NCBI GenBank assembly: GCA_963783245.1
Contig: CAWAMS010000007.1
Span: 1-64,000 of the forward strand
Source: Bog-473 sp963783245
GTDB lineage: Bacteria; Actinomycetota; Acidimicrobiia; Acidimicrobiales; RAAP-2
Length of the DNA: 64,000 bases
Reading direction: 5' to 3'
A program made the translations under genes and the position numbers. Under the pieces are notes generated by a model. It searched no databases, was not told where the DNA came from, and was given only the letters and a program-made list of their open reading frames with translations. Positions within the stretch are counted from its first letter, which is position 1. Every line of letters starts with the position of its first letter. This document shows positions 28,141-36,627 of this stretch, piece after piece.

Positions 28141-29403
28141 TCATGACCTCCTCGTTGCGCTCTGCAGACCGGCCACGTTCTGGGCGGTCGAGGAGACCTG
28201 ACTCAGGTGGATGCCCACCGTTATCGGCTTGGTGGCGACCGCTGGGGTGCCTCCAGTCCCCAGCTGGCCCTTCTTGTTCTCACCCCAGGCCCAGAGCCGG
28301 CCCGAACCGTCAATGGCGTACGTGGCGAACCCACCAGAGCTGACCCTCACGAAGCTCACCCCTCGGGGGACGGCCACACGCACGGGTACGTCAGAGCTGA
28401 CTCTGGTGCCGTTGCCCAGCTGGCCCCCGCCGTTGTCTCCCCAGGCCCACACTGATCCGCTGACGAGTATGGTAACCGTCTGGCCGTTGGTTGGTCCACT
28501 GCCGCCTTGGAACACCTGGCGCACGGCCCCCGGCAAGGACACAGGCACCGGGACGTTGCTCTCGAGCGTGGTGCCGTCGCCGAGTTGACCGCCGGCGTTG
28601 TAACCCCAGTCGTAGTAGGCCCCGTTGCCGAAAAGGGCCCCTGACCCTTCCCAGGAGGAGGTGAGTGCCACGACCCCTGACGTCGTCGGCAAACCGTTGA
28701 CGGGAACGGGAGTGGAGCTGCTCGTGGTCGACCCGGTGCCCAGCACGCCGTACTGCCCGTCACCGCACGCGTAGACCGCGCGCCGAGAAGCGAGGAGCGA
28801 GTGCGTCCGCGCTCCGGCCGCGAGCGTGATATTGCTCAGCGGGAGCTCTTTGGGTTTGAGCAACGTGAGCTCGGACAGACACAGGTCGCCGAGGGCGTTC
28901 AGTCCCCAGCCCCAGACGTGTCCGAGCGAGTCAATCGCCAATGCTCCATCGAATGGCATCGGGTTAGCCAATGTGACGATATGGACACCGGTCGGGAACT
29001 CGACTTTGACCGCTGAGGTCGAGTACGCAGGATCACGCCCGTTGCCGAGTTCCCCATAGCTGGCGACTCCCCATGCCCACACCGTGCCGTCCGATGTCAG
29101 CGCGTAACCGTCCGAGTTGGAGGTGGCAATCTGGACGACCCGACCGCTGATGCCCGCCACCGGCATCGGTCGGTCGAGCTGGAGCTGGGTAATGGCTCCC
29201 CGGTTCCCGACCACGCCGAACCTGTAAACGGCGGAGCGCGACACCGTCGCCGACGCGGCGACTGAGGGCCCCAAGCCGGCGACCCCAAGAGTCGGAGCGA
29301 GCAGCAGTGCCAGGAGCAGCGACGGGCGCCCAGCGTTCAACCAGCGAGCCGGACCCATCCAGGCAGTATGGGATGAGGATGGCAGATTGTCAACTCGGTT
29401 CAC
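28141..29403 (-). CDS. Secreted RCC1-repeat (beta-propeller) protein
   Basis: A 420-residue protein made of repeated blades with the RCC1 pattern G-x-V-W-A-W-G-x-N-x-x-G-Q-L-G: TVWAWGVASYGELGNG, HVWGWGLNALGDL, AVYACGDGQYGVLGTG, SVWAWGDNGGGQLGNG and LWAWGENKKGQLGTG. About seven blades are present, enough for one propeller. A signal peptide (RPSLLLALLLAPTLGVAGLG) precedes them. The start may be the GTG at 29403 or the ATG at 29358; the second places the signal peptide nearer the N-terminus. The binding partner is unknown. Confidence 0.85.
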   Translation of the reverse strand: MNRVDNLPSSSHTAWMGPARWLNAGRPSLLLALLLAPTLGVAGLGPSVAASATVSRSAVYRFGVVGNRGAITQLQLDRPMPVAGISGRVVQIATSNSDGYALTSDGTVWAWGVASYGELGNGRDPAYSTSAVKVEFPTGVHIVTLANPMPFDGALAIDSLGHVWGWGLNALGDLCLSELTLLKPKELPLSNITLAAGARTHSLLASRRAVYACGDGQYGVLGTGSTTSSSTPVPVNGLPTTSGVVALTSSWEGSGALFGNGAYYDWGYNAGGQLGDGTTLESNVPVPVSLPGAVRQVFQGGSGPTNGQTVTILVSGSVWAWGDNGGGQLGNGTRVSSDVPVRVAVPRGVSFVRVSSGGFATYAIDGSGRLWAWGENKKGQLGTGGTPAVATKPITVGIHLSQVSSTAQNVAGLQSATRRS

Positions 29404-29454
29404 AATCCGCTACCCTCTTCGTCGTGCAACCTGGCCTCTCTTCCACTACCGCCG

Positions 29455-29601
29455 GTGTACGGTCACCCCTCGCACCAGCCCTCCGTCCAAGCCCAGGACG
29501 GCGCCGCCGAGCGCATCGAGCGCGAGATGAAGGACGGCCTCGGGGTACTGGGGGCCGACGGTGAACACATTCGCCTTCGGGACTATCTGCGACGTACCTA
29601 A
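29455..29601 (+). CDS. Small acidic/basic hypothetical protein, 48 residues
   Basis: A short frame from GTG 29455 reading VYGHPSHQPSV and then DGAAERIEREMKDGLGVLG, ending RLRDYLRRT. The helical charged C-terminal half looks protein-like and differs from random frames nearby. The next gene has its ribosome binding site (GGAAAGGGG) just after this stop. There is no good ribosome binding site before this GTG, so the start is uncertain. No family recognised. Confidence 0.35.
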   Translation: MYGHPSHQPSVQAQDGAAERIEREMKDGLGVLGADGEHIRLRDYLRRT

Positions 29602-29616
29602 GGAAAGGGGAATGTG

Positions 29617-29841
29617 ATGGCCTACGGCTCGGGGCAGGTGATTCGCCAAGCGTTGGGGCACGCCAGACCCTGGCAGCGCTGCGTGATCGCTCTCGCAATG
29701 ATCGTGGGCGGTGCGGGGCTTGCCGTGCTCGGCCATGGAGCCGGCGTGCTTCTCTCCGCTGCGGGCGCAGTCCTCGTGTGGCGCATGCTCCACGGCTCGG
29801 AAGGTGGCCGTGGCTCCGCGAAGGACCTATCTGCCCCGTGA
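29617..29841 (+). CDS. Small membrane protein, 74 residues
   Basis: The ATG at 29617 follows GGAAAGGGG. The protein has one long or two short hydrophobic helices (CVIALAMIVGGAGLAVLGHG and GVLLSAAGAVLVWRML) and a polar tail. No family recognised. Its end overlaps the end of pstA on the opposite strand by 15 bases. Confidence 0.5.
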   Translation: MAYGSGQVIRQALGHARPWQRCVIALAMIVGGAGLAVLGHGAGVLLSAAGAVLVWRMLHGSEGGRGSAKDLSAP

Positions 29842-30720
29842 TTCCGAATGGCGCTGGGTGCGCGCCACGATCACCCGGGAAACCGTGAGCAAGACCAGCA
29901 CGATGATCACGAGCAGCAAGGCGGCGTCGTAGGCCAGATAGTGGGCTTCGGGATTCGGCTGGTTGTAGAAGGTATACACGGGATAGGTCAGATACGGGAA
30001 GCCCTCGGTATGGATGAGCTTCAGGCTCGGGATGGCGTCGGTGAAGTTGGCCGTGTAGATCAAGGGCGCCGTCTCCCCCACGGCGATGGCGAGAGCGATG
30101 AGCAGACCGGTGACGATCCCGGGAAGCGCAGTCTTGAGGACCACCTTGCGCATCGAGTACCCCATGGACATGCCGAGTGCAGCAGCGCCTTCACGGTAAT
30201 TGTCCGGCACCTGGCGCAGAGCCGACTCGGTCGACTTGGCGATGTAGGGGATCACCATGATGGAGAGGATGATGAGGGCCGGCAGCAGCGAAAAGCCCCA
30301 GTGGAGGCCCACCACGAGCGCCACGTAGCCGCAGTAGCCGAGGACGATCGAAGGAAACCCGGACAGGACGTCAGAACAGGTGCGGAGAAACCCTCCGCTC
30401 TGCTTACCGTTGCGCCGCGGCTTGGCCAATTCGGACAGATGGATGCCCGCCATGACCCCGATGGACCCGGCCAGGATCAGCACTCCACCCATGAGGATAA
30501 GCGTTCCGAGGATCGCATTCTCGAGTCCCCCGGTTGTGCCCTTGGTGGGAGTGGTCAGGACGCTCCACTGCCAATGGGGCACGGCACGCACGACGACCCC
30601 GATGAGGATCCACAGAGCCGGGGCAATGACGGCTGCGAGCGCCAGGTACGTGGCGACGCGAAACGCAATCCCGGCCACTGTCCGCCGCCTGTTACCGGGC
30701 ATGGACTTGGTCTCGACCAA
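29827..30720 (-). CDS. pstA: Phosphate ABC transporter permease PstA
   Basis: Inner-membrane permease of the high-affinity phosphate transporter, 297 residues and six membrane segments. The EAA loop appears as EGAAALGMSMGYSMRKVVLKTALPGI. The signature SDVLSGFPSIVLGYCGY is typical of PstA. The start is TTG 30720, supported by GGGAGGGAG 6-9 nt upstream. It begins 12 nt after the pstC stop and is the last gene of the pst operon. Unusually it is not followed by pstB, which here comes first. Confidence 0.95.
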   Translation of the reverse strand: MVETKSMPGNRRRTVAGIAFRVATYLALAAVIAPALWILIGVVVRAVPHWQWSVLTTPTKGTTGGLENAILGTLILMGGVLILAGSIGVMAGIHLSELAKPRRNGKQSGGFLRTCSDVLSGFPSIVLGYCGYVALVVGLHWGFSLLPALIILSIMVIPYIAKSTESALRQVPDNYREGAAALGMSMGYSMRKVVLKTALPGIVTGLLIALAIAVGETAPLIYTANFTDAIPSLKLIHTEGFPYLTYPVYTFYNQPNPEAHYLAYDAALLLVIIVLVLLTVSRVIVARTQRHSESRGR

Positions 30721-30732
30721 CGCTCTCCCTCC

Positions 30733-31824
30733 CTAGTTCGGGCCCACTGAGGGACCGAGAGAGCCCGTACGGCGGATGATGCTGCGGGCGAGCAGGTTCA
30801 CCACGACCGAGATGGCCGCGAGGACCAGGCCGAGCTCGGCCAAGGTGGCAATGGCGAAGCCTGTTCCGTCGGTCTGGGCGCCGTCGAGTTGGGTCAGGAT
30901 CGTGGCGGCAATGGTCGTCATCGAACCGTAGATGTTGGGGGCGAAATGAATGATGGAGCCACCGATCAGGGCCACGGCCACCGTCTCGCCGAGAGCGCGG
31001 CCGAGACCGAGCACCGTTGCGCCGATGATGCCTGAGCGCACCCAGGGCAAGGTGATCTTGTGCGCCACTTCCCAATCGGTCATGCCGAGAGCGGAGGCGC
31101 CTTCCTTGGGCAACGGGGGGACCTGATTGAAAAGGTCCCGGGTGGTGGAGGCGATGATCGGAATGATCATCAATCCGAGCACCAATCCGGCGGTGAGCAG
31201 TCCCTCCCCCGTGCCGGTGGGATTGCCGAAGTAGCGAAAGACGGGCACGTCAGGCATGCGGTTCGCCACAATCGGATACACGTCGCGGGCCAGGATTGGC
31301 CCCAGAGTCAGTAGGCCCCACAATCCGATCACCACGCTGGGAATTCCCGCCAGCACCTCAATGAAGAACCCCAGTGGTCGGGAGATCCAGGTGGGCATCC
31401 GCTCTGTGAGGGCGAACGCTGCGCCGATCGAGATCGGCAGCGCGACGATGAGGGCGATCAGCGAGGACTGCAGCGTTCCGACGATGATGGCGAGGGCACC
31501 GAACGATGACCCCTCCGGGTGGGCGACACCGTCGGTGTGGACAGTGGCGCCATAGCTGCTCCCGTAGGTCCACTTGGTGCCGGTGAGAAAATACCAGCCG
31601 TTGACCCGGATCGCCGGGTACGCCTTGATGATCAGTACGGTCAGAGCGAAGATGAGGGCAGCCAACGGCATCAGTACCCCCACCCGGCCGCCGATCCGCC
31701 AGGCTGTCTCCTCGTGTGAGCGGAATCCGTTGGCCACGCGCCGTGGGAGCGACACGCGACGTCCCCCCGGCAGCGTGACCGGCGCGGCGGGGCCCTCCCC
31801 CGCCGCGCCGCTCGTGACGGCCAC
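30733..31824 (-). CDS. pstC: Phosphate ABC transporter permease PstC
   Basis: Partner permease of PstA, about 363 residues with a 50-residue polar N-terminus and six membrane segments. Seen: the PstC segment FIEVLAGIPSVVIGLWGLLTLGP and the EAA loop KEGASALGMTDWEVAHKITLPW. The GTG at 31824 shares one base with the pstS stop (TAGTG), so translation is coupled; the longer frame to 31941 lies inside pstS and is not used. About 60 extracytoplasmic residues between the first two membrane segments match the PstC topology. Confidence 0.95.
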   Translation of the reverse strand: MAVTSGAAGEGPAAPVTLPGGRRVSLPRRVANGFRSHEETAWRIGGRVGVLMPLAALIFALTVLIIKAYPAIRVNGWYFLTGTKWTYGSSYGATVHTDGVAHPEGSSFGALAIIVGTLQSSLIALIVALPISIGAAFALTERMPTWISRPLGFFIEVLAGIPSVVIGLWGLLTLGPILARDVYPIVANRMPDVPVFRYFGNPTGTGEGLLTAGLVLGLMIIPIIASTTRDLFNQVPPLPKEGASALGMTDWEVAHKITLPWVRSGIIGATVLGLGRALGETVAVALIGGSIIHFAPNIYGSMTTIAATILTQLDGAQTDGTGFAIATLAELGLVLAAISVVVNLLARSIIRRTGSLGPSVGPN

Positions 31825-32930
31825 TACTTGATCTTGCTGATCTGCTTCAGTGATTGCTTCACGACACTGGCGGGCAGAGCTTGGAAGTTCACCTGCGCCA
31901 GATAGCTCGCGTTGTTGCCGTTGGTGGGGTTGACCGCCCACTCGAGAACGGAGCGGATGTTCTTCGCCTGGCTCGAGCTCGACTGCTTGGAGTTCACGAT
32001 TGCGTACTCGTAGTTCACGATCGGGTAGCCACCCGGAGCCTTGCCGTAGATGAGTGAGATGGTCCCATTGGCCGGCGTCTTCTTCGTGAAGGCAGCTGCC
32101 TCGAGAGCGACGCTCGCGGGGGCCGGCAGGACGAACTGCTTCTTGGCATTCTGCAGTTGGGCGTAGGCAAGTCCCGATTGGATCGCCTGGGTGAGATAGC
32201 TGATACCGACATAGGCGATGCAGCCGGGAGTGGCCTTACAGCCTGCCACCATGCCCGAGTTGCCCATCTCTCCCAGTGCGCCCGGTGCGTTCGGGAAGGT
32301 GAGGGTCGTGTTGAAGCCGACGCTCTTGCCCCACCCGCCGGGATCGGTCGCCGAGAGGAACGAGCTGAACAAGAACGTGTCCCCGCTGCTGTCCGAGCGG
32401 TGAAGGGTGACGATCGGCAGACTGGGGAGCGTCACCCCCGGATTGAGCGCCGTAATGGCGGAGTTGTTCCAGTTGGTGACCTTGCCCTGGTAGATGCTCG
32501 AGATCAGCTTCCCGGTCAACTTCAGGTGCGCCGTCACTCCTGGGATGTTGTAGGTGATGAGCTGGGCCGAGATGGCGAGCGGGATGTTGAGGAGGCCCGG
32601 GGTTGCTTGCAGCTCCGCCGGTGAGAGGTAGGCGTCCGATGCGCCTATGTCGGCCGTCCCGTTCGTGGCGTCCGTGATGCCCGTCCCCGACCCCGTCCCG
32701 GCGGTCTGGATGGTGAGCGACGGGAACGCGGTGCTGTAGCCCGAGGACCACAGGTTGAAGAGCGGGTAGAGCAGGGTGCTACCCGTCTCGCTCACCGTTC
32801 CCCCCGAAGGCTTCTCCACCAATGGCTTCTTTGCTCCGGCGGTCCCGCTCACTGCCACGATGGGCACGAGTGCGAGAGACGCAGCTATCAGGCACGCAGG
32901 TGCCAGACGCTTGAAACGGGACGTGCGCAT
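31824..32930 (-). CDS. pstS: Periplasmic phosphate-binding protein PstS
   Basis: Exported phosphate-binding receptor of about 368 residues. The signal sequence (KRLAPACLIAASLALVPIVA) ends before GAKKPLVE; the Cys sits early in the hydrophobic stretch and is not followed by a normal lipobox end, so lipidation is uncertain. Phosphate-site segments are visible: SETGSTLLYPLF, GTADIGASDAYL and HRSDSSGDTFLFSSFL. The ATG at 32930 is set by AGGAGG about 10 nt upstream. It follows pstB by about 70 nt and overlaps pstC by one base. Confidence 0.95.
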   Translation of the reverse strand: MRTSRFKRLAPACLIAASLALVPIVAVSGTAGAKKPLVEKPSGGTVSETGSTLLYPLFNLWSSGYSTAFPSLTIQTAGTGSGTGITDATNGTADIGASDAYLSPAELQATPGLLNIPLAISAQLITYNIPGVTAHLKLTGKLISSIYQGKVTNWNNSAITALNPGVTLPSLPIVTLHRSDSSGDTFLFSSFLSATDPGGWGKSVGFNTTLTFPNAPGALGEMGNSGMVAGCKATPGCIAYVGISYLTQAIQSGLAYAQLQNAKKQFVLPAPASVALEAAAFTKKTPANGTISLIYGKAPGGYPIVNYEYAIVNSKQSSSSQAKNIRSVLEWAVNPTNGNNASYLAQVNFQALPASVVKQSLKQISKIK

Positions 32931-32998
32931 TAAGGGTTTTCCTCCTGGTGTTTTGCTTGGTATCACGACATTGAACTGCGACAGCGAAGCCGGGGGCG

Positions 32999-33862
32999 TC
33001 AGCCGATCCGGCCTGTGACGTAGCGCTCGGTACTCGGGTCCTGCGGGTTCTCAAAGAGCTGATTCGTATCGCCGTGCTCGATCAACTTGCCGTCGTAGAA
33101 AAACATCGTGTTGTGCGACACACGACGTGCCTGAGCCAAGTTGTGGGTGACGATGATGAGAGTGAGCGCAGGCACCAGGGTGCCGAGAAGCGCTTCGATG
33201 TACTCGGTGGAGATGGGGTCGAGGGCCGAGGTTGGCTCGTCGAGAAGCAGCACCTCGGGACCCACGGCGAGTGCCCGGGCCAGACACAGGAGCTGCTGCT
33301 GACCGCCGGAGAGCCGGAAGGGGGAATCGCCGAGTCGGTCCTTCACGGCATCCCACAACCCGACTTCGCGTAGCCGCTGCTCGGCGACCACATCGAGTTG
33401 CTTGCCTTTGGCTATCCGATGGGCCTTCACCCCGGCGACCACGTTGTCCCGGATCGACATGGGAAACGGGTTCGGGCGCTGGAAGAGCATGCCGATGCGT
33501 CGGCGGAGCGTCAAGAGATTGTGGTGTGGCGACCAGATGCTCTCCTCGTCAAACGTGACGTCGCCTTCGTGGCGGAACCCTGCGACCTTGTCGTTCATCC
33601 GGTTGACTGTCCGGAGGAAGGTCGACTTGCCGGACCCTGTCGGACCGATCAGCGCAGTGATGGTGCCTCGCCGGAACGTGATGTCGACATCGGAAATGAC
33701 CTTCTTGGTGCCAAAGCTCAGGCACAGATTGCGGGAGCAGACCACATCCTCAGGTCGACCACGATCCGGATCAAGAGCCGAGAGCACTTTGTCGATCGGG
33801 TCGACCGCCTCGGAACCTGCGGGGGCGTAGTTGGTGGCCTTGACGCTCTCTGGGTCAGGCAT
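32999..33862 (-). CDS. pstB: Phosphate ABC transporter ATP-binding protein PstB
   Basis: ATPase that drives phosphate import, about 287 residues. Walker A is GPTGSGKSTFLRTVNRMND, the signature is RLSGGQQQLLCLARAL, Walker B is EVLLLDEPTSALDP, and the switch His is in IIVTHNLAQARRVS. A 40-residue N-terminal extension precedes the ATPase domain. The ATG at 33862 (start MPDPES) is preferred to the longer frame from 33940, which runs into the PHO-like repeats. The first-gene position in the operon is unusual, since the common order is pstS-C-A-B. Confidence 0.95.
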   Translation of the reverse strand: MPDPESVKATNYAPAGSEAVDPIDKVLSALDPDRGRPEDVVCSRNLCLSFGTKKVISDVDITFRRGTITALIGPTGSGKSTFLRTVNRMNDKVAGFRHEGDVTFDEESIWSPHHNLLTLRRRIGMLFQRPNPFPMSIRDNVVAGVKAHRIAKGKQLDVVAEQRLREVGLWDAVKDRLGDSPFRLSGGQQQLLCLARALAVGPEVLLLDEPTSALDPISTEYIEALLGTLVPALTLIIVTHNLAQARRVSHNTMFFYDGKLIEHGDTNQLFENPQDPSTERYVTGRIG

Positions 33863-33939
33863 CGCTTCCCGTCTGATGTTGAAGAGGCATTGAAAAATAG
33901 TCCCGTCGGCTGGGGTGCAACCCAACCGTAACAATGGCA

Positions 33940-33973
33940 AGTGAACGCCGGCTGAACGGGAGGTGACACGGAC
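33940..33973 (-). promoter_or_regulatory. PHO-box candidate (PhoP-type direct repeats) upstream of pstB
   Basis: On the minus strand three 11-base units follow each other: TGTCACCTCCC, GTTCAGCCGGC and GTTCACTTGCC. Their cores (TGTCAC, GTTCAG, GTTCAC) are exactly 11 bases apart, as in PhoP direct-repeat operators of Actinobacteria with consensus GTTCACC. They lie about 80 nt upstream of the pstB start and just after the sulP stop, where the pst promoter is expected. The phoPR genes are not in the window. Confidence 0.7.
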
Positions 33974-33985
33974 CGAAACCTTCGG

Positions 33986-35743
33986 TTAATTGACGGGGGT
34001 TCTTGCCAATGGCGCTCTGGCGCATTTTGGCCACGCCCGCCGGTGCGGCGCTACGCAGCCCCGAGTTCGTCGATGAGGCCGTCTCTCTCGATGTGGCGTC
34101 GCGGCATGCGCGAGGGCAGCGTCGAGGTCATCGAAGAAGTGCCCCTTCGCTCGCAGTTCAGCCAGGACCCCGGCCGTGGTCAACGAGTCGATGTCCTCGG
34201 CGCTGACGCCCTTGACGAGGAGGGTGATGTTCCTTCGATTGAGCTCGTCGATGATCTGGGAGAGGGCGTCCGTCCCGGACGCGTCGATGAAGGTCATTCC
34301 CTTGAGTCGCAGAATGACGACCCGGACACCATCGACGGAACGGAGCTGGGAGAGAAAGCGAGGCACGGCACCGAAGAACAGGGCACCATCGAACCGGAAG
34401 ACGGCGATGTGCTCCGAGAGCAGCGCCACCTCGTTGACGGGTCCGTCATGATGGTCTGCAAGCGCCTCCTGCGTGGCGCCGGAGCCCGACGCGACGGTCC
34501 GAAGTGCCATGAAACCGGCGACCACCAGGCCGACCTCGATGGCCGTCACGAGGTTGATGACGATCGTGACGAGGGCTGTCAGCCCGAAAGCGAACGATTC
34601 CGACTTGTGGACCTTGATGCTGGCCATGACCCGTCGGTAATCGAACATCTTGACGGCGGTCATGACCAGTACCGCACCGAGGACCGCCAGTGGGATGCGC
34701 CCGACCACGGAAGCGGCGAGGAGAATGACACCCACGATCACGAATGAATGGGTGATGGCCGCGAGTCTGGTACGTGCACCTGCCCGCACGTTGACGGCCG
34801 TCCTCGCAATGGCCCCCGTGGCGGGCATACCACCGAAGATCCCCGCCGCCATGTTCGCAAGCCCCTGCCCGACCAGCTCACGATCGTCGGACGTCCTCGT
34901 CGTCCCTGTCATTGCGTCGGCGACTCGGGCCGAGAGCAGGCTCTCGATCGAGGCCAGGACCGCGACGGCAAGCGCCGGCCCAATCAGGTGGCCGGCGACG
35001 GCAGGGCTGAGGTCGGGGATCTTCGGCGTGGGCAGCCGGCGTGGGAGCAGCCCGATGGTCGGCACCGAGAGGTGGAGGAGCGCCGCGGGGACCGTCACGA
35101 CGACCACGGCCACGATCGAGGCGGGAACCCGCTTGGAGATCCTCGGCCAGAAGACCATGACCGCAATGACCCCTCCGGCCAGTGCCAGCGCTACACCCGA
35201 GCGTCCCCACGAGGCGTCGCCGACGGCCTTCGCCGCCGAATCCAGCACGCTCGATCCGGTCGCCTTCGTCTGGCCCATCAAGAGGGGGACCTGTTGGAGA
35301 GCGATGGTGACAGCGATGCCGACGGTGAATCCCTCGAGGACGGGCCACGGGACGAACTGAATCGTGCGGCCGAGTCCGGCCACGCCCATGAGGAGGACCA
35401 TGATCCCGGCCATCACGGCAACCGTGGTGACGGCCGGGACACCATCGTGGATGACGATGGGCGCAAGCACGACAGCCATGGCGCCGGTCGGACCCGACAC
35501 CTGCACCGGGGAGCCGCCGAAGACCGCCGCGACGATGCCCGCCACGATGGCGGTGATGATGCCTGCTGTCGGCCCCACTCCAGAGGCCACACCGAAGCCG
35601 AGTGCGAGGGGCAGCGCCACCACGCCCACAGTCAGTCCGGCCAACAGATCACCCTGCCACGAGCGGCTGAGCCCGGCGTAGTCGGCCGCCCGTGGGAGCA
35701 GCCGGCGCGCGGAGCGTCCGCCGAGAAACGTCAATATCGGCAT
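33986..35743 (-). CDS. SulP-family anion transporter with C-terminal STAS domain
   Basis: A 585-residue SLC26/SulP transporter. The N-terminal part has LLAGLTVGVVALPLALGFG and the membrane core with GPTGAMAVV. A STAS domain (from EVALLSEHIAVFRFDGALFF to GVLAELRAKGHFF) follows and ends in a basic tail. Sulfate, bicarbonate or another anion may be moved; the sequence alone does not tell. The gene starts 5 nt after the ArsR-family regulator stop, so the two form an operon. A second, different sulP lies at 40.3-42 kb. Confidence 0.92.
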   Translation of the reverse strand: MPILTFLGGRSARRLLPRAADYAGLSRSWQGDLLAGLTVGVVALPLALGFGVASGVGPTAGIITAIVAGIVAAVFGGSPVQVSGPTGAMAVVLAPIVIHDGVPAVTTVAVMAGIMVLLMGVAGLGRTIQFVPWPVLEGFTVGIAVTIALQQVPLLMGQTKATGSSVLDSAAKAVGDASWGRSGVALALAGGVIAVMVFWPRISKRVPASIVAVVVVTVPAALLHLSVPTIGLLPRRLPTPKIPDLSPAVAGHLIGPALAVAVLASIESLLSARVADAMTGTTRTSDDRELVGQGLANMAAGIFGGMPATGAIARTAVNVRAGARTRLAAITHSFVIVGVILLAASVVGRIPLAVLGAVLVMTAVKMFDYRRVMASIKVHKSESFAFGLTALVTIVINLVTAIEVGLVVAGFMALRTVASGSGATQEALADHHDGPVNEVALLSEHIAVFRFDGALFFGAVPRFLSQLRSVDGVRVVILRLKGMTFIDASGTDALSQIIDELNRRNITLLVKGVSAEDIDSLTTAGVLAELRAKGHFFDDLDAALAHAATPHRERRPHRRTRGCVAPHRRAWPKCARAPLARTPVN

Positions 35744-35748
35744 TGTCC

Positions 35749-36135
35749 CTATTGCTCTTCGAGTTCCTCGAGGGTCCGGCGAGTTCTTCGGAGTGTCGAC
35801 GACAGGACCGTTCTCGCGGCAGCGAGGAACTCGCCGACCGAGGGATCCGTCAGGCGGTAGTTCACCGCGTTGGCCTTCCGGGTCGAGTCAACCAGGCCGA
35901 TCCGCTTGAGAATCGTCAGATGCTGCGACAGCGTCGAGGGCTCCAACCCGGTCTCGACGAGCAAACTGCTCACGGTCTGCTCGTTGTCGACCAGCAGCTC
36001 CAAGACGCGGATCCGGGCGGGATGCCCCAGGGCTTTGAAGAGCTCGGCCTTGACGGCATAGAGAGGCCGATCGATGGTCGGCACGGCTCCATCATATTCA
36101 TGGATTGACGAATCCTGCAAGTCATGAACCGGCAC
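35749..36135 (-). CDS. ArsR-family transcriptional regulator
   Basis: A winged-helix repressor of up to 128 residues. The core is ELFKALGHPARIRVLELLVD, the recognition region ETGLEPSTLSQHLTILKRIG, and the wing RKANAVNYRLTDPSVGEFL. It has no cysteine at all, so the classical metal-thiolate or persulfide sensing of ArsR proteins is excluded. It lies 5 nt upstream of the SulP gene and probably controls it. Start uncertain: GTG 36135 gives the longest form and GTG 36084 a form 17 residues shorter. Confidence 0.88.
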   Translation of the reverse strand: MPVHDLQDSSIHEYDGAVPTIDRPLYAVKAELFKALGHPARIRVLELLVDNEQTVSSLLVETGLEPSTLSQHLTILKRIGLVDSTRKANAVNYRLTDPSVGEFLAAARTVLSSTLRRTRRTLEELEEQ

Positions 36136-36207
36136 TGGAGCCGGTCGGTCGTTGTCGGTCTTCAGCGACGACGAGGAGGTGTAGATCCCCGAGCCCGTTT
36201 CACGGGG

Positions 36208-36627
36208 TCAAGCCAGGACAGGGGGGCCGTTGGCCGCTGCGTGCCCATCCGTTTTGGAGGACCGCAGATATACCCGGAACCAGATGGTCTTCGCCTCGTC
36301 CGAGCTTGAAATTATTCCCCACTCGTCCGACAAGGCCTCGACTATGCGGAGACCACGGCCATGAGGTTCAGCGGAGCCGGGCGACTGCAGCTCGGGCGAG
36401 CCCTCCCCCCAATCGGTGACAGCGACGGTTACGGCAGATTCTGAACGGTCCACGACAACGTCGAAGCAGCTGGCGGCATGAACGAGGGCATTGGTGGAGA
36501 GTTCCGAGACCATCACGGCGACCGATTCACGCATCTCAACCGGTGCGTCGTCGATGATCCCGGTGACGAATCTCCTCGCTGCGCCTATCGACTCTCTCGA
36601 AGTGTCGAACCTCGTTCTCACTTTCAT
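36208..36627 (-). CDS. RsbW-like anti-sigma-factor kinase (HATPase_c_2)
   Basis: A 139-residue GHKL ATPase. The N box is SELSTNALVHA, the G1 box VTDWGEGSP, and the G2 region HGRGLRIVEALSDEWG, as in RsbW/SpoIIAB-type serine kinases that hold a sigma factor or phosphorylate an antagonist. The ATG at 36627 overlaps the antagonist's stop (ATGA), so both are translated together. The tail of about 20 residues after RVYLR is non-conserved. No sigma factor is encoded in the window. Confidence 0.9.
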   Translation of the reverse strand: MKVRTRFDTSRESIGAARRFVTGIIDDAPVEMRESVAVMVSELSTNALVHAASCFDVVVDRSESAVTVAVTDWGEGSPELQSPGSAEPHGRGLRIVEALSDEWGIISSSDEAKTIWFRVYLRSSKTDGHAAANGPPVLA

